Shown: positions 34,882 through 42,439 of the stretch, one piece after another
Layout of the letters: each line of letters opens with the position of its first letter
Position numbering within the stretch: the first letter of the stretch is position 1
From: CAVSIP01 sp963728075
GTDB lineage: Bacteria > Actinomycetota > Actinomycetes > JAFAQI01 > DASSKL01
Assembly (NCBI GenBank): GCA_963728075.1
Contig: CAVSIP010000005.1
Coordinates: forward strand, 248,001-312,000
Direction: 5' to 3'
Length of the DNA stretch: 64,000 nucleotides
The notes under the pieces: model-generated
Seen by the model: the letters and a program-made list of their open reading frames with translations, nothing else
Database searches by the model: none
What the model was told of the DNA's origin: nothing
Translations under genes and position numbers: made by a program

Positions 34882-35783
34882 TCGCCGTCGTCCCCGTCCG
34901 CGACGGCGCCCTGCCGCTCGGTGGCGTGGAGACCGTCGCGGAGGCCGGGGGTCGGGTGCTGCTCGTGGGCACCGGCACCACCCCGGCCGCTCGCGAGCTC
35001 GGCGGCGCCGCGACCGACGTGACGACGTGGGAGGCCGGCGCGTACGCGCCGGGCGGCTGGGCACCGGCGCTGGCGGACCGGCTCGCCGACGACGACCTCG
35101 TCCTGCTGCCCGCCTCGCCGGACGGGCGTGACCTCGCGCCGCGGCTGGCCGCGGCCCTCGGCCGCCCGCTGCTGGCCGGCGCGTTGAGCGCGACACCGGG
35201 GCGGGTCGTGCTCTCCCGCCACGGCGGGCTGCAGACCCTCGAGGTGGACGACCCCGGCCCGGCCGTGGTGACCCTGCAGCCGGGCGTGCGCGGCGAGGTC
35301 GCCACCACCGGCGACCGGCCGCGGCCCCGGCGCGTACGCCCCACTGCGGCGGACGTGGCGGACGCGGAGGTGGTCGAGGTGCTGCCGCCCGACCCGCAGA
35401 CCATGGACCTCGCCGAGGCCCCGCGCATCGTCGCCGGGGGCGCCGGGCTGGGCGGCGACGAGGAGTTCGCGCTGCTGTCCCGGGTGGCTGCCGCACTGGG
35501 CGCGTCGATGGGCGCGACCCGGGTGGTCGCCGACGCCGGCGCGGTGCCGTTCGAGCGCCAGATCGGCACGACCGGCGTCACGGTGTCCCCGCGGCTGTAC
35601 GTCGCGCTCGGCATCTCCGGTGCCGTGCAGCACGTCTCGGGGCTGGGCGACCCGGACCACGTGGTGTCGGTGAACCTCGACCCCTCCTGCCCGATGATGG
35701 CGATGGCGGACCTCGCGCTCGTGACCGACGCCCGCGGGCTGCTCGCCGCGCTCGCGGACCGGTTGGGAGTGGACCGTGGCTGA
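34878..35783 (+). CDS. Mycofactocin-associated electron transfer flavoprotein alpha subunit (EtfA/FixB-like)
   Basis: 301 aa from a GTG overlapping the stop of the OYE gene (GTGA). The C-terminal FAD domain carries the EtfA signature: RIVAGGAGLGGDEEFALLSRVAAALGASMGATRVVAD, FERQIGTTGVTVSPRLYVALGISGAVQHVSGLGDPDHVVSVNLDPSCPMMAMADLALV. The N-terminal domain is shorter and more divergent than in standard EtfA. Together with EtfB (37431-38258) it should form the FAD-binding dimer that carries electrons from a dehydrogenase to the FixC-like quinone reductase encoded next. Confidence 0.88.
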   Translation: MIAVVPVRDGALPLGGVETVAEAGGRVLLVGTGTTPAARELGGAATDVTTWEAGAYAPGGWAPALADRLADDDLVLLPASPDGRDLAPRLAAALGRPLLAGALSATPGRVVLSRHGGLQTLEVDDPGPAVVTLQPGVRGEVATTGDRPRPRRVRPTAADVADAEVVEVLPPDPQTMDLAEAPRIVAGGAGLGGDEEFALLSRVAAALGASMGATRVVADAGAVPFERQIGTTGVTVSPRLYVALGISGAVQHVSGLGDPDHVVSVNLDPSCPMMAMADLALVTDARGLLAALADRLGVDRG

Positions 35784-37095
35784 CCACGGAGGGACGGCGC
35801 GCTACGACGTCGTCGTCGTCGGGGCGGGGCCGGCCGGTGCCGCGGCCGCGATCGTCGCCGCCCGGGCCGGGCTGTCGGTGTGCCTGCTCGAGCGCGGGCC
35901 GTTCCCGGGCGCGAAGAACATGTACGGCGGCGTGGTCTACGCCCGCGTGCTCGACCAGCTGATCCCCGAGTGGTGGCTGGAGGCACCCGTCCAGCGCTGG
36001 ATCACCCGGCGGGCGACGATGGTGACCACCGCCGAGCGCAGCCTCACCATCGACTTCCGCAACGACCGCTGGGGCGCCCCGCCGTACAACGGCGCCACCG
36101 CCTTCCGCGCCGACTTCGACTCCTGGCTGGCCGGCAAGGCACAGGACGCCGGCGCGACGCTGGTGTGCTCCACCACGGCTACCGGGTTGCTCCGGGACGG
36201 CTACGGCCGGCCGATGGGCGTGCGCACCGACCGCCCCGACGGTGACATCGAGGCGTCGGTCGTCGTCGCCGCGGACGGAGTCAACTCCTTCCTGGCACGC
36301 GAGGCGGGGCTGTACCCGGGGTTCTCCGCCGACCACATCACCCTCGGCGCCAAGGAGGTCCTGCACCTCGGCCGGGACGAGATCGACCGGCGGTTCGGGC
36401 TGCGTGGCACCGACGGGCTCGACATCGAGATCCTCGGCTGCACCCAGGGCATCCCGGGCGGGGGCTTCCTCTACACGAACGCCGACACGGTGGCGGTGGG
36501 CGTGGTGCTGTCGGTGCGCCACCTGGCCCGGTCCGGGCTGCGGCCGGAGCAGGTGATCGCCGGCGTGAAGGCGCACCCGAGCATCGCGCCGTACGTCGAG
36601 GGCGGCGAGCTGGTCGAGTACTCCGCGCACCTCATCCCCGAGGGCGGGTACGACCACGTGCCCCGGCTGGCCGGGGACCGGATGCTCGTGGCCGGCGACG
36701 CCGCCGGCCTCTGCCTCGCCGCCGGGCTGTGGCTGGAGGGGGTCAACTTCGCGATCGGCTCGGGCATGGCCGCCGGTGAGGCGGCGGTCGAGGCGATCGC
36801 CGCCGGGGACGTCTCCGCGGCCGGGCTCGCAGGCTACCGCCGCCGGCTGGAGAGCAACTTCGTGCTGCAGGACCACCGCAAGCTGCGGCGCGCACCCGAC
36901 CTGCTGCTCAACGAGCGGGTCCAGCGCTACTACCCGGACCTGACCTGCGACGTGGTCGAGCAGATCTTCACCGTGGAGAACCCCCTGGCCAAGCGCGGCA
37001 TCGCCCGGGTCATGCTCGACTCGGTGCGGCGCTCACCCGTGCGGATCCGCGACCTGGCCAAGGACACCTACGTCATGCTGCGCAGCTATGGATAG
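35776..37095 (+). CDS. FixC/ETF-quinone oxidoreductase-like FAD protein
   Basis: 439 aa from a GTG that overlaps the EtfA stop by 8 bp. N-terminal FAD Rossmann motif (VVVVGAGPAGAAAAIVAARAGLSVCLLERG), the FixC/ETF-QO signature PGAKNMYGGVVYARVLDQLIP, and the second FAD block DRMLVAGDAAGLCLAAGLWLEGVNFAIGSGMAAGEAAVEAI. As in FixC, the iron-sulfur part is not in the chain but in the next gene. ETF-QO and FixC hand electrons from ETF to the quinone pool at the membrane. Its stop lies in the first copy of an 18-bp duplication. Confidence 0.9.
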   Translation: MADHGGTARYDVVVVGAGPAGAAAAIVAARAGLSVCLLERGPFPGAKNMYGGVVYARVLDQLIPEWWLEAPVQRWITRRATMVTTAERSLTIDFRNDRWGAPPYNGATAFRADFDSWLAGKAQDAGATLVCSTTATGLLRDGYGRPMGVRTDRPDGDIEASVVVAADGVNSFLAREAGLYPGFSADHITLGAKEVLHLGRDEIDRRFGLRGTDGLDIEILGCTQGIPGGGFLYTNADTVAVGVVLSVRHLARSGLRPEQVIAGVKAHPSIAPYVEGGELVEYSAHLIPEGGYDHVPRLAGDRMLVAGDAAGLCLAAGLWLEGVNFAIGSGMAAGEAAVEAIAAGDVSAAGLAGYRRRLESNFVLQDHRKLRRAPDLLLNERVQRYYPDLTCDVVEQIFTVENPLAKRGIARVMLDSVRRSPVRIRDLAKDTYVMLRSYG

Positions 37096-37117
37096 AGGGG
37101 CAGCTATGGATAGGGGG
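37082..37117 (+). repeat. 18-bp tandem duplication between fixC-like and fixX-like genes
   Basis: Positions 37082-37099 and 37100-37117 are near-identical copies (GCAGCTATGGATAGAGGG and GCAGCTATGGATAGGGGG). The first holds the last codons and TAG stop of the FixC-like gene; the second adds a GATAGGGGGCGG stretch just before the FixX ATG and may have changed its ribosome binding site. It is the only gap in an otherwise overlapping operon. Confidence 0.85.
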
Positions 37118-37122
37118 CGGCG

Positions 37123-37431
37123 ATGACCGAGCCGGCGCACCGCACCTGGTCCGGGCCGAGCTTCGAGGACCGCATGGCGACCGTGGAGTTCCGGGTCGCC
37201 GAGAAGGCGCACATCACCGTGGACTCCGACGTCTGCCGGTCCTGCACCACCCGCGCGTGCGTCACCGCGTGCCCGGCCAACCTGTTCGTCCCGACCTCCG
37301 ACGGCGGGGTGCTGTTCAACTACGAGCAGTGCTTCGAGTGCGGCACCTGCTACCTGGTGTGCAACGAGGCGGGCGCGATCACCTGGACCTACCCCGAGGG
37401 CGGCCACGGCGTCGTCTACCGGAGGGCGTGA
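37123..37431 (+). CDS. FixX-like ferredoxin partner of the FixC protein
   Basis: 102 aa. Small iron-sulfur protein with two cysteine groups: CRSCTTRACVTACP and CFECGTCYLVCNE, enough for one or two [4Fe-4S] clusters, and the FixX/ETF-QO pattern ITWTYPEGGHGVVYR at the C-terminus. In FixABCX and ETF-QO systems this part bridges FAD and quinone. The start is an ATG 5 nt after GGGGGCGG. The stop overlaps the EtfB ATG by one base (TGATG). Confidence 0.9.
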   Translation: MTEPAHRTWSGPSFEDRMATVEFRVAEKAHITVDSDVCRSCTTRACVTACPANLFVPTSDGGVLFNYEQCFECGTCYLVCNEAGAITWTYPEGGHGVVYRRA

Positions 37432-38258
37432 TGGCCGGGCCGGTCGCCGTCGCCGTCAAGCGCGTACACCTGCGCGTGCGGGTGGACCCGCTGTCCGGAG
37501 CGGTCACGCCCGAGCCGCATGCCGCGGGGATGTCCGAGGCCGACGCGGCGGCGCTGGAGTGGGCGCTGCGGGCCGGCGAGGCGTGGGGCCGCGAGGTCGT
37601 CGCGGTCACGGCCGGGCCCGCCGAGTCGGCGGACGTCCTGCGTACGGCGCTGTCCGCCGGAGCGCACCGGGCCGTACGCGTGGACCTGCCTGCCGACGCC
37701 GCGAGCGACGCGGTCGCCACGGCGCTCGCCACCGCCGTACCGGACGCCGCCCTGTGGTGCTGCGGCGACCACAGCCTCGACCGCGGCAGCGGCTCGGTGC
37801 CCGCCTTCCTCGCCGGGGCCACCGGCGCCGCGCAGGCGCTGGGCGTCGTCCGGCTCGAGCTCGGGCGCGCCGGCCGGCTGGCCCTGGAGCGCCGGCTCGA
37901 CGGCGGGCGGCGGGAACGGCTGCAGGTCCGCGCCCCCGCCGTGGTGTCCGTCGAGGCCGGGACGGCCCGCCTGCGCCGGGCCCCGCTCGGCCGGCTCGTC
38001 GAGGCCGACGCCGCGGCGCTCGAGGTCCTCCCCGGCCCCGGGTCGTACCGGCGGGCGCCAGAGGGGACCGTGGGCCCGTACCGCCCGCGGCCGCGAGCAC
38101 TGCCCGGTCCGGACCCGGCGCTGCCGCCGCGCCAGCGGATCCTCGCCCTCACCGGGGCGCTGACCGATCGCACGCCACCCCGGCTGGTCACCGCGACGCC
38201 GGACGAGGCCGCGGACGAGCTGCTGCGCTACCTGCGCGACACGGGGTACCTGGAGTGA
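37431..38258 (+). CDS. Mycofactocin-associated electron transfer flavoprotein beta subunit (EtfB/FixA-like)
   Basis: 275 aa from the ATG in TGATG. The N-terminus resembles EtfB (VAVAVKRVHLRVRVDPLSGAVTPEPHAAGMSEADAAALEWALR), and the ETF-beta signature appears as LERRLDGGRRERLQVRAPAVVSVEAG. The C-terminus is longer and Pro/Arg-rich. It pairs with the EtfA-like protein four genes upstream; splitting the ETF genes around fixC and fixX echoes fixABCX order. Whether it binds AMP or a bifurcating FAD cannot be told. Next gene overlaps by GTGA. Confidence 0.86.
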   Translation: MAGPVAVAVKRVHLRVRVDPLSGAVTPEPHAAGMSEADAAALEWALRAGEAWGREVVAVTAGPAESADVLRTALSAGAHRAVRVDLPADAASDAVATALATAVPDAALWCCGDHSLDRGSGSVPAFLAGATGAAQALGVVRLELGRAGRLALERRLDGGRRERLQVRAPAVVSVEAGTARLRRAPLGRLVEADAAALEVLPGPGSYRRAPEGTVGPYRPRPRALPGPDPALPPRQRILALTGALTDRTPPRLVTATPDEAADELLRYLRDTGYLE

Positions 38259-38929
38259 CGGGCCTCGGGGGGCTCACCTGGCCGGACGTCGAGCGCAGCA
38301 GTGCCGTGCTCGCCGTACCCCTCGGCTCCACCGAGCAGCACGGTCCGCACCTGCCCCTCGACACCGACACCCGGATCGCGGCCGCGCTCGCCGAGCGACT
38401 GGCAGCGCGCCGGGCGGACGTGGTGGTCGCTCCCCCGCTCCCGTACGGCGCCAGCGGCGAGCACGAGACCTTCCCCGGAACCGTGTCGCTCGGCACGGCG
38501 GTGCTGGAGGCCGCCCTCGTCGAGCTGGTGCGATCGGCCTCACGCACCTTCCCCGCGACGGTGCTCGTCAACGGGCACGGCGGCAACGCCGCCGCGGTGA
38601 CGGCAGCCGCTCGCCGCCTGCAGACCGAGGGCCGGCGGGTGCTGGTCTGGGCTCCGCGGGTCGAGGGCGGTGACGCGCACGCCGGCCGGGTCGAGACGTC
38701 GCTGCTGCTCGCACTCGCGCCCGGCCTCGTACGCCTGGAGGCGGCGGCCGCCGGCAACCCGGCGCCGCTGCCGGACCTGCTGCCCGCGATCCGGGCCGGA
38801 TCCGTGCGCGACGTCACGGCCAACGGCGTGCTCGGCGACCCGGCCGGCGCGTCCGCCGAGGAGGGGCACGCGCTGCTGGACCGGCTGGGCGACGACCTCG
38901 CCGCTACTGTCGAGCGGTGGCTGCGGTGA
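38255..38929 (+). CDS. mftE: Mycofactocin creatininase-family peptidase MftE
   Basis: 224 aa from GTG (GTGA overlap). Creatininase fold with the metal-binding signatures VPLGSTEQHGPHLPLDTDT, GASGEHETFPGTVSLG and NGHGGN (His/Asp/Glu ligands). MftE is a metal-dependent peptidase that cuts the modified MftA to release the Val-Tyr-derived core. It follows the ETF genes here rather than an mftD gene, which in many clusters lies between mftC and mftE. Confidence 0.93.
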   Translation: MTGLGGLTWPDVERSSAVLAVPLGSTEQHGPHLPLDTDTRIAAALAERLAARRADVVVAPPLPYGASGEHETFPGTVSLGTAVLEAALVELVRSASRTFPATVLVNGHGGNAAAVTAAARRLQTEGRRVLVWAPRVEGGDAHAGRVETSLLLALAPGLVRLEAAAAGNPAPLPDLLPAIRAGSVRDVTANGVLGDPAGASAEEGHALLDRLGDDLAATVERWLR

Positions 38930-39714
38930 CCGGGCGCGTGGCGCTGGTGACCGGCGCGGCGCGCGGCATCGGCGCAGCGACCGTACGCCGGCTCGCGGCC
39001 GACGGCTGGGCCGTCGTCGCGCTGGACCGCTGCGCCGACGACCCGGCGCTCGCCTACCCGCTCGCCCGCCCGCAGGAGCTGCACGCGCTGCCGGACTCCT
39101 GCCCCGACCCGACCCTCGTCACCACGCTGACCGGCGACGCCCGCGACCGCGCGGTCGTCGAGCGGGCCGTGGCACTGGCCGCCGACCGGTTCGGCGGCCT
39201 GGACGCAGTGGTGGGCGGCGTGGGCGCGATCGCAGGTGCGCCGCTGTGGGAGATGACCGACGCGCAGGTCGACGCGATGCTCGACATCAACCTGGGCAGC
39301 GCGGTGACGCTGGCGCGCGTGACCGTCCCCGCGCTGCTGCAGCGGCCCGCCCCGCGCAGCGGCCGGTTCGTCGCCGTCGCCTCCGCGGCCGCCACGCGCG
39401 GCATGCCGCGGCTCGCGGCGTACGGCGCCGCCAAGGCGGGCGTGACCGGTCTCGTCCGAGGTCTCGCCGCCGACCTGGCCGGTAGCGGGATCACGGTGAA
39501 CGCCGTAGCTCCCGGCTCGACCGCGACGGCGATGCTCGAGGAGAGCGCCCGCATCTACGGGCTGCCGGGGCCGGAGTCGTTCGCGCCGCAGCAGCTGCTC
39601 GGCCGGCTGCTGGCCCCGGAGGAGGTCGCGGCGGCCATCGCGTGGCTGTGCGGCCCGGACGCCGGTGGGGTGACCGGCGCGGTGGTCCCGGTGGACGCCG
39701 GCCTGGTGGTGTGA
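38926..39714 (+). CDS. Mycofactocin-coupled SDR oxidoreductase
   Basis: 262 aa. I chose the GTG at 38926, which overlaps the mftE stop (GTGA), as in the rest of the operon; an in-frame GTG at 38917 is also possible. It has the SDR motifs TGAARGIG, SAAATRG and YGAAK. Between beta-2 and beta-3 there is a ~25-residue insertion (DPALAYPLARPQELHALPDS and beyond), typical of mycofactocin-coupled SDRs that hold NAD(P) permanently. These nicotinoproteins cannot turn over with free NAD and need mycofactocin as electron acceptor. Substrate unknown. Confidence 0.85.
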   Translation: MTGRVALVTGAARGIGAATVRRLAADGWAVVALDRCADDPALAYPLARPQELHALPDSCPDPTLVTTLTGDARDRAVVERAVALAADRFGGLDAVVGGVGAIAGAPLWEMTDAQVDAMLDINLGSAVTLARVTVPALLQRPAPRSGRFVAVASAAATRGMPRLAAYGAAKAGVTGLVRGLAADLAGSGITVNAVAPGSTATAMLEESARIYGLPGPESFAPQQLLGRLLAPEEVAAAIAWLCGPDAGGVTGAVVPVDAGLVV

Positions 39715-41144
39715 GCGGGCCCTCCGGCGGCGCAGCCGATCCACTGCCACCCGCGTTCGGCGTCGTGCTCGACCCGAACACGCAGGTGCTCGACGGCGGG
39801 CGGACGCTGCTGGGCGGGGCGCCGCTGCGGCTGCTGCGGCTGTCGCCGGCGGGCGCGGCGGCCGTCGAGCGCTGGCGGGGCGGTGGGCTGCCCACGGACG
39901 TGACCGAGCGGGCGCTCGCCCGTCGGCTCTGCGGCGCCGGTGTCGCACACCCGCGCCCCCCTGCCGGTGCCGGGCCCGACCCGGGCCAGGTGACGGTGGT
40001 GGTGCCGGTCCGGGACCGCGCGGGCGAGCTGCGGGCGTGCCTCGCCTCGCTGCAGGGGATGCGGACCCTGGTCGTCGACGACGGGTCGCGCGACCCGCAT
40101 GCGGTCGTGGCGGTCGCCGCCGCGGCGGGTGCGACCGTGCTGCGGCGCGAGGTCTCCGGCGGGCCGGGTGCCGCCCGCAACACCGGGTTGGCCGCCGCCG
40201 GAACGGAGCTGGTCGCGTTCGTCGACTCCGACTGCGTCGCGCCGCCGGGCTGGCTCACTCCCTTGCTCCCGCACTTCGCCGACCCGCGGGTGGCGGCCGT
40301 CGCGCCGCGCATCGTCGCCGCCGACCCGGACCGGGACAGCCGGCTCGCCCGGTACGAGGCCGCTCGCGCGAGCCTCGACCGCGGCGGTCGCGAGGGGTAC
40401 GTCCGCGCGGGCGGCCGGGTGCCGTACGTCCCAGCAGCAGCCCTGCTCGTACGCAGGGTGGCGGTCGGCACCGGTTTCGCCCCGCTGCACGTGGGCGAGG
40501 ACGTCGACCTGGTCTGGCGGCTGGCCGAGGACGGCTGGCTGGTGCGGTACGAGCCGGCGGCGACCGTCGCGCACCGCCACCGCACGCGGCCGGTGGCGTT
40601 CCTGCGGCGACGCGCCGACTACGGCACCTCGGCCGCGCCCCTGGCGCTGCGCCACCCCGGCCGGCTGCCCGCGGTGTCGGTGAACCCGTGGTCGGCCGCG
40701 GCCTGGACGCTCGCCATCGGCGCCCACCCCGTCGCCGCCACCGGCGTGACGGTGAGCAGCACCGTCCGGTTGGCGCAGCGGCTACGCGGGCGGACGGGCA
40801 CGCCGTACACCGTCGCCACGCGGCTGGCCGGCCGCGGCACGCTCGGCGCGGGGCGGCTGCTCGCGTCCGCCACCACCCGCGCGTGGCTGCCCGTGGTCGC
40901 GGTCGCCGCCACCCGTTCCCGTACCGCCCGGCGTGCCCTCGCCGTGTCGGCCGTCCTGCCCGCACTCGCCGAGTGGCGGGAGCGTCGTCCCGCCCTCGAC
41001 CCGGTGACCTGGACGGCCCTCGTGCTCGCCGACGACGCCGCGTACTGCGCCGGCGTATGGGCGGGGTGCCTCCGGCACCGCACGCTGCAGCCGCTGCTCC
41101 CGTCCTGGCGCGCGGGTCGCGTGGCAGAGATCACCGGCCGGTGA
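39711..41144 (+). CDS. mftF: Mycofactocin glycosyltransferase MftF
   Basis: 477 aa from GTG (GTGA overlap with the SDR). N-terminal MftF-specific region (FGVVLDPNTQVLDGGRTLLGGAPLRLLRLSP), then a family 2 glycosyltransferase domain: TVVVPVRDRAGELRACLASL, VVDDGSRD, GGPGAARNTGLAA, VAFVDSDC and GEDVDLVWRLAE. The C-terminus has weakly hydrophobic segments that may touch the membrane. MftF adds a beta-1,4-glucan tail to mycofactocin, which keeps the cofactor inside the cell. The start of the NRAMP gene overlaps its stop. Confidence 0.93.
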   Translation: MSGPSGGAADPLPPAFGVVLDPNTQVLDGGRTLLGGAPLRLLRLSPAGAAAVERWRGGGLPTDVTERALARRLCGAGVAHPRPPAGAGPDPGQVTVVVPVRDRAGELRACLASLQGMRTLVVDDGSRDPHAVVAVAAAAGATVLRREVSGGPGAARNTGLAAAGTELVAFVDSDCVAPPGWLTPLLPHFADPRVAAVAPRIVAADPDRDSRLARYEAARASLDRGGREGYVRAGGRVPYVPAAALLVRRVAVGTGFAPLHVGEDVDLVWRLAEDGWLVRYEPAATVAHRHRTRPVAFLRRRADYGTSAAPLALRHPGRLPAVSVNPWSAAAWTLAIGAHPVAATGVTVSSTVRLAQRLRGRTGTPYTVATRLAGRGTLGAGRLLASATTRAWLPVVAVAATRSRTARRALAVSAVLPALAEWRERRPALDPVTWTALVLADDAAYCAGVWAGCLRHRTLQPLLPSWRAGRVAEITGR

Positions 41145-42337
41145 CGGCCGGTACGAGCACGCGCGGACCGGGCCGCGGCCCGGCGCTCGGCGCCGCGGGC
41201 CCGGCCTTCCTCGTGGCGGTGGGCTACGTCGACCCGGGCAACTGGGGCACCGACCTCGCCGCGGGCAGCCGGTACGGGTACCGGCTGCTGTGGGTGCTCG
41301 TCGTCGCCAGTGCGCTGGCGCTGCTGCTGCAGCACCTGTCCGCACGGCTGGGCATGGTCACCGGCGCGGACCTCGCCGAGCACGTCCGGCGCCGGGTCCC
41401 CGGGTGGGCCCTGTGGCCGGCCTGGCTGCTGCTCGAGAGCGGGATGCTGCTCACCGAGCTGGCCGAGCTGCTCGGGGTGGTGGTGGCGCTGCGGCTGCTG
41501 CTGCACCTGCCACTGCTGGGCGCTGTCGCGCTGGCCGCTGCGCTGGTGACCGGCCTGCTCCTCGCCGCGGGGCGCAGCCGGCGCCGGGCCGAGCTCATCG
41601 TGCTCGGGCTGCTGGGCGTGGTGGCCGTCGCGTACGCGGTGCAGGTGGCGCTCGCCGCGCCCGGCCCCGCGGTGGCCGGCGGGCTGGTGCCCGGCGGGCT
41701 GTCCGGCGACGCCCTGCTCGTCGCCGTGGGCATCATCGGCGCGACCGCGATGCCGCACAACCTCATCCTGCACTCGCGCGCCGCCATCGGCGCCGGACCC
41801 GGGACGCTGCGGCATGCGACCGTGGTCACCGCCGGGGCTCTCAACCTGGCGCTGCTGCTCAACGCCGCAATCCTCGTCGTCGCCGCGTCAGCGTTCCACC
41901 CGGGCGGGCAGGCCGTGGAGACGCTGGCCGAGGCCCACGCCGCGCTGGGCCCCATGCTCGGGCAGGTGGCCGCGGGCCTGTTCGCCTGGTCACTGCTCGC
42001 GGCCGGCCTCGCCTCGTCCCTCACCGGGAGCCTGGCCGGTCAGTACGTGACGGAGGCGTTCCTCGGCCGCCGGCCGCCGCTGCTCGTCCGCCGGCTGGTG
42101 ACGCTCGTCCCCGCAGCCGGGATCCTCGCCGCGGGCGTGCCGGAAGTCCTCGCGCTGGTGTGGAGCCAGGCCGCGCTGTGCCTGCTGCTCCCCGCGCTCG
42201 CCTGGCCGCTCGCCGTGTGGACGGCGAGCCGCGCGGTGATGGGCGACCACCTGACCGGCCGCACGCTACGGGCTGCGGCGGTCGGCGTGGCGACCCTGCT
42301 CACCGTGCTCGACGGCTGGCTGCTCGTCGGCTCCTAG
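41141..42337 (+). CDS. NRAMP-family divalent metal (Mn2+/Fe2+) transporter, coupled to the mycofactocin operon
   Basis: 398 aa, 10-11 membrane segments. GTG overlaps the mftF stop as GTGA, so it is translated with the operon. The metal-site motifs are present: DPGNWGTD (Asp31, Asn34) in helix 1 and GATAMPHNLILHS with the metal-ligand Met in helix 6. Known members import Mn2+ or Fe2+ with protons. The mftE-type peptidase, radical-SAM and FeS proteins all need such metals, so supply of metal to this pathway is a reasonable inference. NRAMP genes are not a standard part of mycofactocin clusters. Confidence 0.88.
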   Translation: MTAGTSTRGPGRGPALGAAGPAFLVAVGYVDPGNWGTDLAAGSRYGYRLLWVLVVASALALLLQHLSARLGMVTGADLAEHVRRRVPGWALWPAWLLLESGMLLTELAELLGVVVALRLLLHLPLLGAVALAAALVTGLLLAAGRSRRRAELIVLGLLGVVAVAYAVQVALAAPGPAVAGGLVPGGLSGDALLVAVGIIGATAMPHNLILHSRAAIGAGPGTLRHATVVTAGALNLALLLNAAILVVAASAFHPGGQAVETLAEAHAALGPMLGQVAAGLFAWSLLAAGLASSLTGSLAGQYVTEAFLGRRPPLLVRRLVTLVPAAGILAAGVPEVLALVWSQAALCLLLPALAWPLAVWTASRAVMGDHLTGRTLRAAAVGVATLLTVLDGWLLVGS

Positions 42338-42439
42338 CGCCGGGCCCGGCAGCAGCTCCGATGCCCTGCTCTCCGCGTAGGCTGGGTACCACTACCTCAC
42401 AGTGCCGACGACGACGAGGCGAAAGAGGCGAGCAGCGCA

